From Fimbriimonadaceae bacterium (GTDB taxonomy: Bacteria; Armatimonadota; Fimbriimonadia; Fimbriimonadales; Fimbriimonadaceae): 64,000 nucleotides of DNA. A program made the position numbers and the translations under genes. How positions within the stretch are numbered: position 1 is the stretch's first letter; each line of letters starts with the position of its first letter. Below, piece by piece: positions 16,701 to 23,994 of the stretch. Location of the stretch: contig JAHCHO010000005.1 of the NCBI GenBank assembly GCA_026129685.1, positions 124,001-188,000 on the forward strand. Reading direction: 5' to 3'. The notes below the pieces were generated by a model. It made no database searches, was not told where the DNA came from, and was given only the letters and a program-made list of their open reading frames with translations.

Positions 16701-17514
16701 TGCCCCCAGTCTGAAGGGGACCTCGCCCGAGCGTCGCGACCACCTGGGTGGGATCCGCCGGGTTGAAGACGATGTCGCTGACGGTGCGTCCGGCCAGGTT
16801 CGTGCCCACCAGGTTCCAGGTTGTTCCGCCGTCGGTCGAGCGCATGATGCCGGGGGAAGAACCGAGCCACATGAGGTTCGTCGGCCAGTCGCCCATGCCG
16901 ACGAGAATGTGCTGGTTGTTGGTCGGATCGATCGCGACGCAGGTCGTTTCGAGCGTCGTCCAGGCGGGGGAGGTGGAGAGGTTGTTCCAGGTGACGCCAA
17001 AGTCGTCGGTGCGCCAGAGGCCGCCGTTGGGCAGGGCGGCGTAATAGCGGCCCGCGACCACCGGGTCGAAGGCGGCGCCGTTGATGCGACCGGACACGGG
17101 CGGCGGACCCCACCACCGTCGGTAGGGCACGTTCAGGTTCTTCGGGCCGACGAAGGACCAGTTGCCGTTGGGCACGAGGCTTCCGTCCTGGTGCGCCCCG
17201 ATCTGCGCCGGCGGAAGGTTGTCGCGGTGAGCGATCGCGCGCTCGACCGCGCCTTCCGGGATCGCGTCGTATGGGAACAGCCGTGCGGCGTTCAGGTACT
17301 TTTCCGCCTCCTTCCAACCGCCGGACAGGCTCTTGAACCGCTTGCGCCACTCCTTCGGCGGAAGCGGCTTCGCCGCCTTGGCCTCGCGGGCGGGCGCCCA
17401 ACGAGATTCGGAAAGGTCCCTGGGCGAACGCGGCCCCGGGCCGGTCTGGGCGGAGGCGAGAACGACGAGTCCCGCCAAGAGCGGGACACCAAGCGCCGGA
17501 AGCGTGCGTTTCAT
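13714..17514 (-). CDS. Large secreted beta-propeller (BNR/sortilin-like) protein with C-terminal dockerin-like repeats
   Basis: Exported protein of 1266 residues, ATG at 17512-17514, signal peptide MKRTLPALGVPLLAGLVVLA. About residues 110-860 hold repeated BNR/VPS10-type propeller blades (GGLWRTDDFGVTWNNLS, MRSTDGGTTWNLVG, IWRSDDAGGTWVNLTP, VFMTNNGGATWTNG). Beta-sandwich segments follow, then a carboxypeptidase-regulatory-like segment. The end has two calcium-loop repeats, DVNGDNAVNIADFLQLRAAF and DLNRDGSVNLQDFLILRANF, of dockerin type I style. No cohesin is seen, so a cellulosome is not implied; such tails may anchor or fold surface proteins. A TACAAT element lies about 43 bases upstream. 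Probable surface or matrix protein. Confidence 0.85.
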   Translation of the reverse strand: MKRTLPALGVPLLAGLVVLASAQTGPGPRSPRDLSESRWAPAREAKAAKPLPPKEWRKRFKSLSGGWKEAEKYLNAARLFPYDAIPEGAVERAIAHRDNLPPAQIGAHQDGSLVPNGNWSFVGPKNLNVPYRRWWGPPPVSGRINGAAFDPVVAGRYYAALPNGGLWRTDDFGVTWNNLSTSPAWTTLETTCVAIDPTNNQHILVGMGDWPTNLMWLGSSPGIMRSTDGGTTWNLVGTNLAGRTVSDIVFNPADPTQVVATLGRGPLQTGGIARSTSSGATWNLGGTGNFSGAALSLPRPDNRRNLYAVADGNFMTRSRDFGGTWTNVALPAHGAGAFMAVTTSPNVADRVFIMYCTAIPASPGVAAVPGEIWRSDDAGGTWVNLTPNTGGAADFQDGWWGQASYNYTIEALKKPWDPGNDLLYVGVIGVFLLDNPEAASGFVWADLGQTARAGTGSNPLTGSPAVTHNDQHVFVRDATGFDMLIGNDGGLYRLNFHAFNNLNFNLSASHFYHASFHPTDRDQMIGGTQDNATPTTAAAFGTGDIDNWNNVGGGDGGWSLIDWNNPNIQYASVQGGGLFRTTDSWGPSWNRNTLPGITGTRTDNNQFPFITVLEMQKTDPKLVWAASNTRLYRWNQTAGTWTNRVGNWQLAGAGDIRAVCTSPSDAGYVLVGALDGETWLSEQAFASDRFRIDNPAGGTQLPDRVVSDFSFHPTDANSFLVSLGGFGAAHLWQGTWDPVANSITWANVSGTGSSGLPDVQVNTIERDPWDPTNIWYVGTDIGVFMTNNGGATWTNGTQPLGLPPVAVFHLQYVPGTRYLNAATWGRGIWRIPLGRPMLLRIEPRTLVIQGGLKIPTRLYLSYPVNEPVPIRLSASNLQMVTLPQTVTFDPGKTELEFDILTQFTEGHSEPVTIYAETGGFTEQVTIRIDPTEFTVTLEPNSVQGGSLALGTVFLAAPAPPGLKVGLRSDHPSVATVNPPSVDFNEGETVGYFMVNTTDEGFEDRWARIVAILGQTERDAWIEVVPLQIESVTCNSPLLRAGSTYEFTVRLRKPSSFNSDIQLGSSHAACPVPSSVTFAPGQQEATISVTIGEVFGRDDVLVYAMKGQSFAFVTVPLTFALLTGQVTREGLAMSADPGGRVAVSYREPGTTNELATGFLDLDNQGRFSVDALRVAPFDVAIKDANWLRVVRTFDAANPVSLSFSLPNGDVNGDNAVNIADFLQLRAAFGSSEGAGNWNPMADLNRDGSVNLQDFLILRANFGRSGKP

Positions 17515-17556
17515 GGGTTGCGGAAGGGGATCGCGGTCGCGACCCGGCAGGTAGCC

Positions 17557-17562
17557 ATTGTA
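17557..17562 (-). promoter_or_regulatory. -10 element for the dockerin/propeller gene
   Basis: TACAAT on the minus strand, about 43 bases before the ATG at 17514, leaving room for a short leader. Confidence 0.45.
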
Positions 17563-17638
17563 AGGCATCCTGCGTCCGTTAGAAGAAGCGAATCGCGAAT
17601 TGTTCGCCGGGCACCGCTACAACCCTGGAAAGCCCCCG

Positions 17639-18589
17639 CTAGCTCGACGCTCGGGAGACGCGCCAGCGGTTGAGGGCGACGGCGGCGACGATGATGAGTC
17701 CGGTCACGATCTCCTGAACCCAGTTCGGCCAACCCCGGTGCGAGCCGCCCGCCGAGATCGTGCTCATGATGATCGCTCCGATCAGCGAGCCGAGAATGGT
17801 GCCCTCGCCACCCGTGAGGCTTCCGCCGCCGATAACGACCGCCGCGATCACCTGCAGCTCGAGGCCCTGCGCCACCGTCGGGTCGCCGACGGACAGCCGT
17901 GAGAACTGCATGAGTCCCGCCAGCCCCGCGCAGAAGCCGCCGATGGAGAACACGAGCGTCCGCGTGCGCTCGACGGGTACGCCGCACAGCCGCGCCGTAC
18001 TCTCGTTCGAACCCACCGCGACGACGTGTCGCCCAAAGGCGGTGAACTTCAAGGTCAGGGCGGCCAGCACCGCCAGAAGGATGACGAGCCAGACGCCGAT
18101 GGGAACGAGCATCCAGCGCTGTTCTCTCCCCAGCGAGGCGAGCAGATCGTTGAGCCACGTGAGGGGCGCGTCGATCTTCTTCTCGCCCGCGATGCCCTTC
18201 GCCGCTCCGCGCAGGATGGTGAGGCTGCCGAGGGTGACGATGAACGGGGTGATCTTCAGGCGGGTGGTCAGCCAACCGTTCGCGAACCCGCACCCTGTTC
18301 CCGCCGCGATGCCGCCGAGCGCGGAGACCAAAGGCGTCTGCCCCGCCTGCAGGAGCCAGGCCACCACGACCGTCACCAGCGCCACGAGCGACCCGACGGA
18401 CAGGTCGATTCCGCCCGCAATGATGATGTAGGTCATGCCGACCGCCGCGAAGCCGACGATGGCGGTCTGGCGCGCGATGGTCTCAAGATTGCGGACGGTC
18501 GGGAAGCTGGTGGGCGCGAGGTAGGAGAAGACCCCGAAAATCACGATCCAGGCAACGAACAGGCCGACAAGATTCGCATACCGCTTCAT
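17639..18589 (-). CDS. Sugar (ribose-type) ABC transporter permease
   Basis: RbsC-family inner-membrane permease of 316 residues. Family blocks are AAVGMTYIIIAGGIDLSVGS, GFANGWLTTRLKITPFIVTLG, FGRHVVAVGSNESTARLCGVPV and IGGGSLTGGEGTILGSLIGA. The ATG (18587-18589) overlaps the ATPase stop by four bases (ATGA), so the pair is coupled. No periplasmic binding protein or sugar kinase is nearby, so the substrate (ribose, galactose, inositol, autoinducer-2 or another pentose/hexose) is open. The binding protein must be encoded elsewhere. Confidence 0.9.
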   Translation of the reverse strand: MKRYANLVGLFVAWIVIFGVFSYLAPTSFPTVRNLETIARQTAIVGFAAVGMTYIIIAGGIDLSVGSLVALVTVVVAWLLQAGQTPLVSALGGIAAGTGCGFANGWLTTRLKITPFIVTLGSLTILRGAAKGIAGEKKIDAPLTWLNDLLASLGREQRWMLVPIGVWLVILLAVLAALTLKFTAFGRHVVAVGSNESTARLCGVPVERTRTLVFSIGGFCAGLAGLMQFSRLSVGDPTVAQGLELQVIAAVVIGGGSLTGGEGTILGSLIGAIIMSTISAGGSHRGWPNWVQEIVTGLIIVAAVALNRWRVSRASS

Positions 18590-20055
18590 TCGCCCGCCAC
18601 CATGCTCGCCAAGCGCGCTTCCGCCGTCGTGCGCGCGTCGATGGGGGGACCGAGCTCGCCCCGATGCATCACCGCGATGCGGTCGCAGACTCCCAGCAGT
18701 TCGGGAAGGTATCCGCTGACGATCACCACCGCCTTGCCCTCTTGCACCAGCCGATCGACGAGGGCGTAGATCTCGGCCTTGCTGCCGACGTCGATCCCAC
18801 GGGTGGGTTCGTCGAGCAAGAGTAGGTCCACTCCGTACGAGAGCAGGCGGCCAAGCGCCACCTTTTGCTGGTTGCCGCCACTGAGGGCGCCGACGGGCTG
18901 ATCCGGCCCTTGGCAACGGACGCGGAGCCGTTCCGCCCAGGTCGACGCGTCGGCTCGCATCCGAGCGGGAGACACCCAGAATCCTCGGTTGGTGTTGGCG
19001 AGCGTCACATTGTCCGATATCGATAGGTTCATCGCGAGGCCTTCGCCTTTTCGATCCTCGCTGAGCATGCCGATGCCCTGCCGCCAACGGCGCGCCGGTG
19101 ACGCGGGTCCGCCGTATGCGCCCACCGTCACGCGCCCTTGCCGGACGGCGTCGAGACCAAAGACGGCGCGCAACAGCTCGGTCCGACCGGAGGCGGTCAG
19201 GCCCGCGATCCCGAGGACCTCGCCTCTTCGGACGGTCAGCGAGGCGCGAGTCGGCTTGCTCGCCCCCGCCAAGTCTTCGACCCGTAGCAGCACGTCGCCG
19301 GGAACTCGCTCGGAGCGAGGGTACATCTCGTCCACCGCCCGTCCGACCATGAGGGTCACCATCCGGTCCCGCCCGATGTCGGCACGAGCGAACGTGCCCA
19401 CCTTCTCGCCGTCGCGCAGCACGCTCACCCGGTCCGCCACGCGCTCGATCTCGTCGAGAAAGTGCGAGATGTAAACGATCGCCTTGCCCTGCCCGCGCAG
19501 TTGGGCGACCACGGCGAAGAGCCGTTCCGCGTCGGACTGGGTAAGGCTGGAGGTGGGTTCGTCGAAGATCACCACGCGGGCGTCCGCCGCCAGGGCTCGC
19601 GCGATCTCCACGATTTGGCGCATCGCCACCGGCAGCCGTCCGACCTCCGTCCAGACATCGAGGTCGCCATGGCCGAGTTGCGCGAGCGCCTGACGAGCGG
19701 TCTGGGCCATGGTTCCTCGCGACAGGAGGAGGCGCACGGACGGTTCGGCCCCGAGGCACACGTTCTCCGCCACGCTCAGGTGCGCGCACACCGCCAGTTC
19801 TTGGTGGATGAGCGCGACGCCGTGCCGATGTGCATCCTGCGGCCCGGTCGGGCGGTAGGTCGAACCGTCCAGGCTCATGGAGCCTGCGTCGGGCGCCGTC
19901 TCGCCGCACAGGACCCGCATCAGGGTCGACTTGCCGGACCCGTTCTCCCCGACCAAGGCGTGAACCTCGCCCGGCTCGACGTCGAACGCCACGTCCTTGA
20001 GCGCGACGGTCGCTCCGAAACGCTTGCAGATTCCTTGGGCGGCGAAGAACGGCAT
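18586..20055 (-). CDS. Sugar ABC transporter ATP-binding protein (RbsA/MglA type, two ABC domains)
   Basis: Cytoplasmic ATPase of 489 residues with two fused nucleotide-binding domains. The first has Walker A GENGSGKST, Q-loop VALIHQELAV and Walker B VVIFDEPTSSL. The second has a degenerate Walker A (GIAGLTASGRTELL), the signature LSGGNQQKVALGR and Walker B LLLLDEPTRGIDVGSK. The degenerate second Walker A is normal for carbohydrate uptake (CUT2) ATPases. ATG at 20053-20055; a TTG 18 bases upstream is a weaker alternative. It forms an operon with the downstream permease. Confidence 0.9.
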   Translation of the reverse strand: MPFFAAQGICKRFGATVALKDVAFDVEPGEVHALVGENGSGKSTLMRVLCGETAPDAGSMSLDGSTYRPTGPQDAHRHGVALIHQELAVCAHLSVAENVCLGAEPSVRLLLSRGTMAQTARQALAQLGHGDLDVWTEVGRLPVAMRQIVEIARALAADARVVIFDEPTSSLTQSDAERLFAVVAQLRGQGKAIVYISHFLDEIERVADRVSVLRDGEKVGTFARADIGRDRMVTLMVGRAVDEMYPRSERVPGDVLLRVEDLAGASKPTRASLTVRRGEVLGIAGLTASGRTELLRAVFGLDAVRQGRVTVGAYGGPASPARRWRQGIGMLSEDRKGEGLAMNLSISDNVTLANTNRGFWVSPARMRADASTWAERLRVRCQGPDQPVGALSGGNQQKVALGRLLSYGVDLLLLDEPTRGIDVGSKAEIYALVDRLVQEGKAVVIVSGYLPELLGVCDRIAVMHRGELGPPIDARTTAEARLASMVAGE

Positions 20056-20115
20056 GGGACCGGCGAAAGCCAACCGGTCATTTCCGCATTCAGGTCGGGA
20101 TTCCTGCCGAAGGCG

Positions 20116-20364
20116 TCAGGCGGCGGCGTTGCCGGCTCGCTGGAGGACGACCCGGCGGGGCGTCTGGTGAATGCCGATCGTCAGCAGACAGGCTCGCTGG
20201 AGGTCGCGCGGGTCGGTGCGGGCTTCCTCGCAAACCGTGACGAGAGCGGCCAGTTGGGTTCCCGAATACGTCACCCGGGCGTCGAGAACGCCGGGCATCC
20301 CGGCGAGGAAACGCTCCGTCACGCGCGGGTTCACTTCGGTCGTATAGGTCAGAGCCTCGGCCAC
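20116..20364 (-). CDS. Small conserved-looking protein of unknown function
   Basis: Protein of 82 residues, GTG start at 20364, following holB on the same strand after about 60 bases. It has no signal peptide or membrane segment. The sequence is ordinary in composition (MAEALTYTTEVNPRV, TYSGTQLAALVTVCEEARTD, LLTIGIHQTPRRVVLQRAG) and its codon use matches the neighbours. I do not recognise a family. Its position behind darA-holB may indicate co-expression. An annotator could miss it because of its size and GTG start. Confidence 0.5.
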   Translation of the reverse strand: MAEALTYTTEVNPRVTERFLAGMPGVLDARVTYSGTQLAALVTVCEEARTDPRDLQRACLLTIGIHQTPRRVVLQRAGNAAA

Positions 20365-20424
20365 ATTCTGGATATCGGCACGCCCGCTTCGAAGCCAGAG
20401 GGTTCGGATCGAAACCGGCGAGGT

Positions 20425-21402
20425 TCAGGGGCTCTCGGCGAGAATGGCGGAGAAGAGCCCGTCGAGCACGACCGACGGGTTGCCGTTGCCGACGATCCGC
20501 CGGTGGGCCTCGACGACCGCTTGGGTGCGGGCCGCACCGAGGGCTGTCCGGACCGCCAGCGCCTCGCCAAGAATCTCGAGGGCCTTCGTGTTGGCGAACC
20601 TGGCCCCGGCGTTCATCGCTTTCTCGACTCGGGCGGCATGGGTGAGGAACTCCTCCGTCGCGGTCAGCGCGTGCGTCCGGGGACGACCCGGAAGGAGGGC
20701 GGCGAAGTCGAGAAGCGGACCGAAGGCCTCCGGGTTGGCCCGCATGACGGAAGCGATGGCGGGCGAGCGATGAGCGAAGGTCCGATGCGCTTCGCTCAGG
20801 TCCGGAAGCATCCGGTCGATCTGCTCGGCGCTCGGCATCTCGCACAGCACGCCGAGGCAACGCGATTGGATCGTCGGCAGGATGCGACCCAAGTGCCGCG
20901 TCGTGAGGACGAGTCGGGCATAGCGGGGAGGTTCCTCGAGCGTCTTGAGGAGGGCGTTCGCCGCCGAGGCGTTCATGCGGTCGGCGTCCTCGAAAGCGAC
21001 GACCTTGTTCCGCGACCCGAGCGGGGCGGTTCGGAAGTACTGGGTGACCGGGACGCACCGGTGGTCGTCGTCGTTCGGAACCGGGTAGATGGCGCTCGAT
21101 TTGATCCAGTTCGACGGTCCGACCGGCACAATCCGTTGGTAGTCCGCGCAACGCGCCCGCGAGAACGCTTGGCACGCCTGGCACGCGCCGCAGGCCCCTC
21201 CTTCCGAGGGGGTCTTGCACAGCCAGGACTGGGAGATCAGGTCGGCGAGGGTGGTCTTGCCCGAGCCTTCCGGGCCGTAGAGCAACACGGCGTGGATCGG
21301 GCTGTCCGGCACGACCAACTTGCGGACGATCCGCTTGGCCGACTCGAGTCCGATGAGGGCGTCGAGGCGCGCGACGGCGGTCTCGGCCGAATCCGGGCTC
21401 AG
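20425..21402 (-). CDS. holB: DNA polymerase III delta' subunit (clamp loader); probable CTG start
   Basis: Clamp-loader subunit of 325 residues. An AAA+ core shows Walker A LLYGPEGSGKTTLADLI and a zinc site C-x8-C-x2-C-x2-C (GACGACQACQAF). Helices ADRMNASAANALLKTLEEPP are the classic delta'/tau signature (sensor region RLVLTTRHLGRILPTIQSRC). The first canonical start (TTG at 21318) would delete helix ARLDALIGLESAKRIVRKLV, which delta' proteins normally have. No ATG, GTG or TTG exists upstream in frame. A CTG at 21400-21402 overlaps the darA stop as CTGA, mimicking the ATGA/GTGA junctions seen elsewhere in this window, so I take CTG as the start. An ATT just upstream is an alternative. Confidence 0.88.
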   Translation of the reverse strand: MSPDSAETAVARLDALIGLESAKRIVRKLVVPDSPIHAVLLYGPEGSGKTTLADLISQSWLCKTPSEGGACGACQACQAFSRARCADYQRIVPVGPSNWIKSSAIYPVPNDDDHRCVPVTQYFRTAPLGSRNKVVAFEDADRMNASAANALLKTLEEPPRYARLVLTTRHLGRILPTIQSRCLGVLCEMPSAEQIDRMLPDLSEAHRTFAHRSPAIASVMRANPEAFGPLLDFAALLPGRPRTHALTATEEFLTHAARVEKAMNAGARFANTKALEILGEALAVRTALGAARTQAVVEAHRRIVGNGNPSVVLDGLFSAILAESP

Positions 21403-21728
21403 AATCGCTCGAATCGCTCGACGTTGAGTACGAACACGACGGCGCCTCCGACGGGAACTTTGACCGGACTGGGAAGGAACGCGCCCGGCGGGCCGGCCTC
21501 GAACGGCATCACGTTCACCATCTGCTCGCGCGTCTTGCAGTTCTGCCCGATCAGGGCGGCGAGCGCATCGAGCTCAGCCTCTTCGACCCCAACGAGAATC
21601 GTCGTGTTGCCCTCGCGGAGGAAGCCCCCGGTCGAGCCGATCACCGTGAACTTGAACCCGTTCTTCACGAGCTCCTCGGTGATCTTGTTGCGATCGCGAC
21701 TGTGGACGATGCAGACGACGAGTTTCAC
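21399..21728 (-). CDS. darA: Cyclic-di-AMP receptor (DarA/PstA, DUF970)
   Basis: P-II-like signalling protein of 109 residues, the usual family length. The pattern is complete: MKLVVCIVHSRDRNKITEEL, FKFTVIGSTGGFLREGNTT (ligand-binding region) and ILVGVEEAELDALAALI, then VFVLNVERFERF at the end. DarA trimers bind c-di-AMP at subunit interfaces; the target is unknown. The order darA-holB matches Bacillus and relatives, where yaaQ (darA) and holB are near neighbours, so the linkage may be ancient. GTG start at 21726-21728; TATAAT element 15 bases upstream. Confidence 0.93.
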   Translation of the reverse strand: MKLVVCIVHSRDRNKITEELVKNGFKFTVIGSTGGFLREGNTTILVGVEEAELDALAALIGQNCKTREQMVNVMPFEAGPPGAFLPSPVKVPVGGAVVFVLNVERFERF

Positions 21729-21743
21729 GGCGGGCCTTGGGTG

Positions 21744-21749
21744 ATTATA
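21744..21749 (-). promoter_or_regulatory. -10 element for darA-holB
   Basis: Perfect TATAAT on the minus strand, 15 bases before the darA GTG, within the 38-base gap after the ComEC-like gene. The transcript would have only about eight bases of leader. Confidence 0.6.
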
Positions 21750-21766
21750 CGTCCCGGACGGGCCCC

Positions 21767-22672
21767 TCACTTCGGGTTGGCGGCCGATCGGTCGACGGCG
21801 AGGTACCGGCGCTCCCGGACGAAGCCGTTTTCGCCGGGCACGTACGACAGGTCGCCCTCCCGGTCCGTTCGGGCGACCGACGCTCCGGCCGAGCGGATCC
21901 GGTCGAGGGTGGCCTGGTTGGGGTGGCCGTAGGTGTTACCCGCGCCGCAGCTGATGATCACCTCGCGGGGCCGGATCGCCTCAAGGAACTCCTCGCTCGT
22001 CGAACTACGGCTACCGTGGTGGCCCGCCTTCAGAATCTGGGATCGCCAGCCGTTTTCGACCCTCCGGATCAACTCGGCCTCCTCGGCGAATCCCGCGTCC
22101 CCGGTGAACACCGCCGACGCCCGCCCGGCGGCGATCCGCATGAGGAGGGAACCATCGTTGTCCGGACTGCCCGGGTCGAAGGTCGGGATGCGCAGTTCAA
22201 CGGTGAAGGCGCCGATCCGACCCCGGAAATCCCCGTCGATCCACCAGACCTTCGACTCGTCCACCCGGGCCTCGCGCAGAATCTCGGTCAAGACCGGGTG
22301 CCCGCGAAAGTGGGCGGGGACCCCGACGCGCCCGATTCGGAACCGTCGGGCGACCGAGGGCAAACCCCCGATGTGATCGAGATCCGGGTGGGTGAGGAGA
22401 AGCAGGTCGATCGTGCGCGAACCGAGCCGCCCCAACCCGGGGGCGACGTAGCGCTTGCCCGCGTCGGTGTACGGGGTGCGGGGACCGACGTCGAGCACCA
22501 GGGTGCGGCCTTGGTGCTGGAACACCGCGCAGTCGCCCTGCCCAACGGAGAGGAAGGTGAGACGGGTTCCCTCGAATTCGGTCAGGCGCTCCGCCACGAA
22601 CCCGGAGGCCAGCGCCAAGAGCCCAACCCCTACGGTTGCCCATCGCCATCCCCGCGATCCCGAGCGTCGCAT
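21767..22672 (-). CDS. ComEC/Rec2-related MBL-fold hydrolase (single membrane anchor)
   Basis: Protein of 301 residues. An N-terminal membrane segment (WRWATVGVGLLALASGFVA) is followed by a metallo-beta-lactamase domain of the ComEC C-terminal type. Motifs are LTFLSVGQGDCAVF, LLLTHPDLDHIGG (HxDxDH metal site), FTGDAGFAEEAEL, LKAGHHGSRSS and SCGAGNTYGHPNQATLDRI. The competence channel domain of full ComEC is missing, so it is either a stand-alone nuclease-like partner or an unrelated exported hydrolase. TATACT lies eight bases before the ATG at 22672, again a leaderless arrangement. Confidence 0.85.
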   Translation of the reverse strand: MRRSGSRGWRWATVGVGLLALASGFVAERLTEFEGTRLTFLSVGQGDCAVFQHQGRTLVLDVGPRTPYTDAGKRYVAPGLGRLGSRTIDLLLLTHPDLDHIGGLPSVARRFRIGRVGVPAHFRGHPVLTEILREARVDESKVWWIDGDFRGRIGAFTVELRIPTFDPGSPDNDGSLLMRIAAGRASAVFTGDAGFAEEAELIRRVENGWRSQILKAGHHGSRSSTSEEFLEAIRPREVIISCGAGNTYGHPNQATLDRIRSAGASVARTDREGDLSYVPGENGFVRERRYLAVDRSAANPK

Positions 22673-22680
22673 GGACGACT

Positions 22681-22686
22681 AGTATA
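22681..22686 (-). promoter_or_regulatory. Promoter for the ComEC-like gene
   Basis: TATACT -10 element on the minus strand, eight bases from the ATG. A TTCCCA hexamer 17 bases further upstream is a plausible -35 element. Confidence 0.55.
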
Positions 22687-22827
22687 CGCGGTTCTACCAG
22701 AATTGGGAATGAGGGGTGCCGGCGAGTAGAAGAGCGGACGATCCGGCCGGCCGGAGGTGTCGCGATAGGCGTCCCGCATCCCGTTTCCTGCTTCCTCGGG
22801 CCCTGACCCCTGCCAAACTCCACGATC

Positions 22828-23958
22828 GTGAAACGCGCGATCGTGCTGGTGTTGGACGGAGTGGGCGCGGGGGCGGCACCGGACGCGGAGGCGTTCGGCG
22901 ACCCCGACGGCCCGAGCACCCTCCGCCACGTCTGGGATCGGGTCGGGGGCTTCGACGCGCCGAACCTGGCGGCGTGCGGTCTGCTGAGCGCGGGCGGCAT
23001 CGAACCGCGAAGCGCGGCGCCTTTGCCCCACGGTCTCTCCGCCGCGTGGGGCCGGCTGAAGCCCCTGTCCCAGGGTGGCAAAGATTCGGTCACCGGGCAC
23101 TGGGAGATGATGGGCGTCGTCATGGATCGCCGCTTCCCCACCTACCCGGACGGCTTCCCCATTCCCCTCCTGAAGGCGTTCGAGCGGGAGATCGGGGTCC
23201 AGACGCTGGGGAACCGGCCCGCGAGCGGGACCGAGATCATCGCTCGCCTCGGGGCGCTTCACGTCGAGACGGGTTTCCCGATCGTGTACACGAGCGCGGA
23301 CAGCGTGTTCCAGATCGCGTGCCACGAGGAGGTCGTGCCCGTCGAGTCGCTCTACCACTACTGCCGGACCGCGCGCGAACTCTGCGTCGCGCCGAACGAC
23401 GTTCAGCGGGTGATCGCCCGCCCGTTCTTGGGCGACGCGGCGAACGGCTTCAAGCGGACCGAGCGTCGGCAGGATTTCCCGGTGCCATCGCCGCCGAACC
23501 TAGTGGACCGGATCGGTGACGTGTACGGCATTGGCGTCGTGCCGCAGTTGTTCGGCGGGCGCGGCTTCCGCCCGGTGACGCGGACCCAGAACAACCGGGA
23601 ACACGTCGCCGAGCTCGAGCGCGCCCTCGCCTCCGACGCGCGCTTCGTGTTCGCCAATTTCGAGGACTTCGACATGCTGTACGGCCACCGGAACGACCCG
23701 GAGGGATTCGCGCGGTGCCTGGTGGAGTTCGACGGCACCCTCGGCGCGATCCTCGACCGCCTAGCCCCCGACGACCTGCTGATCTTGACCGCCGACCACG
23801 GCAACGACCCGACGGACGCCTCGACCGACCACTCGCGCGAGTACGCGCCCTTCTGCGCGATCGGGCGGGACGTTGAACCGGGGGCGATCGGGGACTTGGA
23901 GGGGTTCGAGCGGGTGGGAGAATGGGTCGCTCGCCACCTCGGGATCGGCCACGGCTAA
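22828..23958 (+). CDS. deoB: Phosphopentomutase
   Basis: Alkaline-phosphatase-superfamily enzyme of 376 residues that interconverts ribose 1-phosphate and ribose 5-phosphate (and the deoxy forms) in nucleoside salvage. Family blocks are IVLVLDGVGAGAAPDAEAFG, GKDSVTGHWEMMGV (with the phosphorylated Thr), LGNRPASGTEII, IVYTSADSVFQIACHEE, VIARPFLGDAANGFKRT, FANFEDFDMLYGHRND and LTADHGNDPTDASTDHSRE (metal ligands). GTG start at 22828, eight bases after a weak CAAACT element. It stands alone, without deoA, deoC or deoD beside it. Confidence 0.95.
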   Translation: MKRAIVLVLDGVGAGAAPDAEAFGDPDGPSTLRHVWDRVGGFDAPNLAACGLLSAGGIEPRSAAPLPHGLSAAWGRLKPLSQGGKDSVTGHWEMMGVVMDRRFPTYPDGFPIPLLKAFEREIGVQTLGNRPASGTEIIARLGALHVETGFPIVYTSADSVFQIACHEEVVPVESLYHYCRTARELCVAPNDVQRVIARPFLGDAANGFKRTERRQDFPVPSPPNLVDRIGDVYGIGVVPQLFGGRGFRPVTRTQNNREHVAELERALASDARFVFANFEDFDMLYGHRNDPEGFARCLVEFDGTLGAILDRLAPDDLLILTADHGNDPTDASTDHSREYAPFCAIGRDVEPGAIGDLEGFERVGEWVARHLGIGHG

Positions 23959-23982
23959 CGAGTCCTTAACCTGCCGATTGGT

Positions 23983-23988
23983 CACAAT
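23983..23988 (+). promoter_or_regulatory. -10 element, leaderless type, for the phytase gene
   Basis: CACAAT, then six bases, then the ATG at 23995. No Shine-Dalgarno position is available. Confidence 0.5.
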
Positions 23989-23994
23989 TCGGGG

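Noticed and set aside
19462-21744. 760-codon open frame on the plus strand across rbsA, holB and darA
   Set aside because: Antisense shadow: it spans three genes with strong motifs on the other strand, and its own product has no domain pattern.
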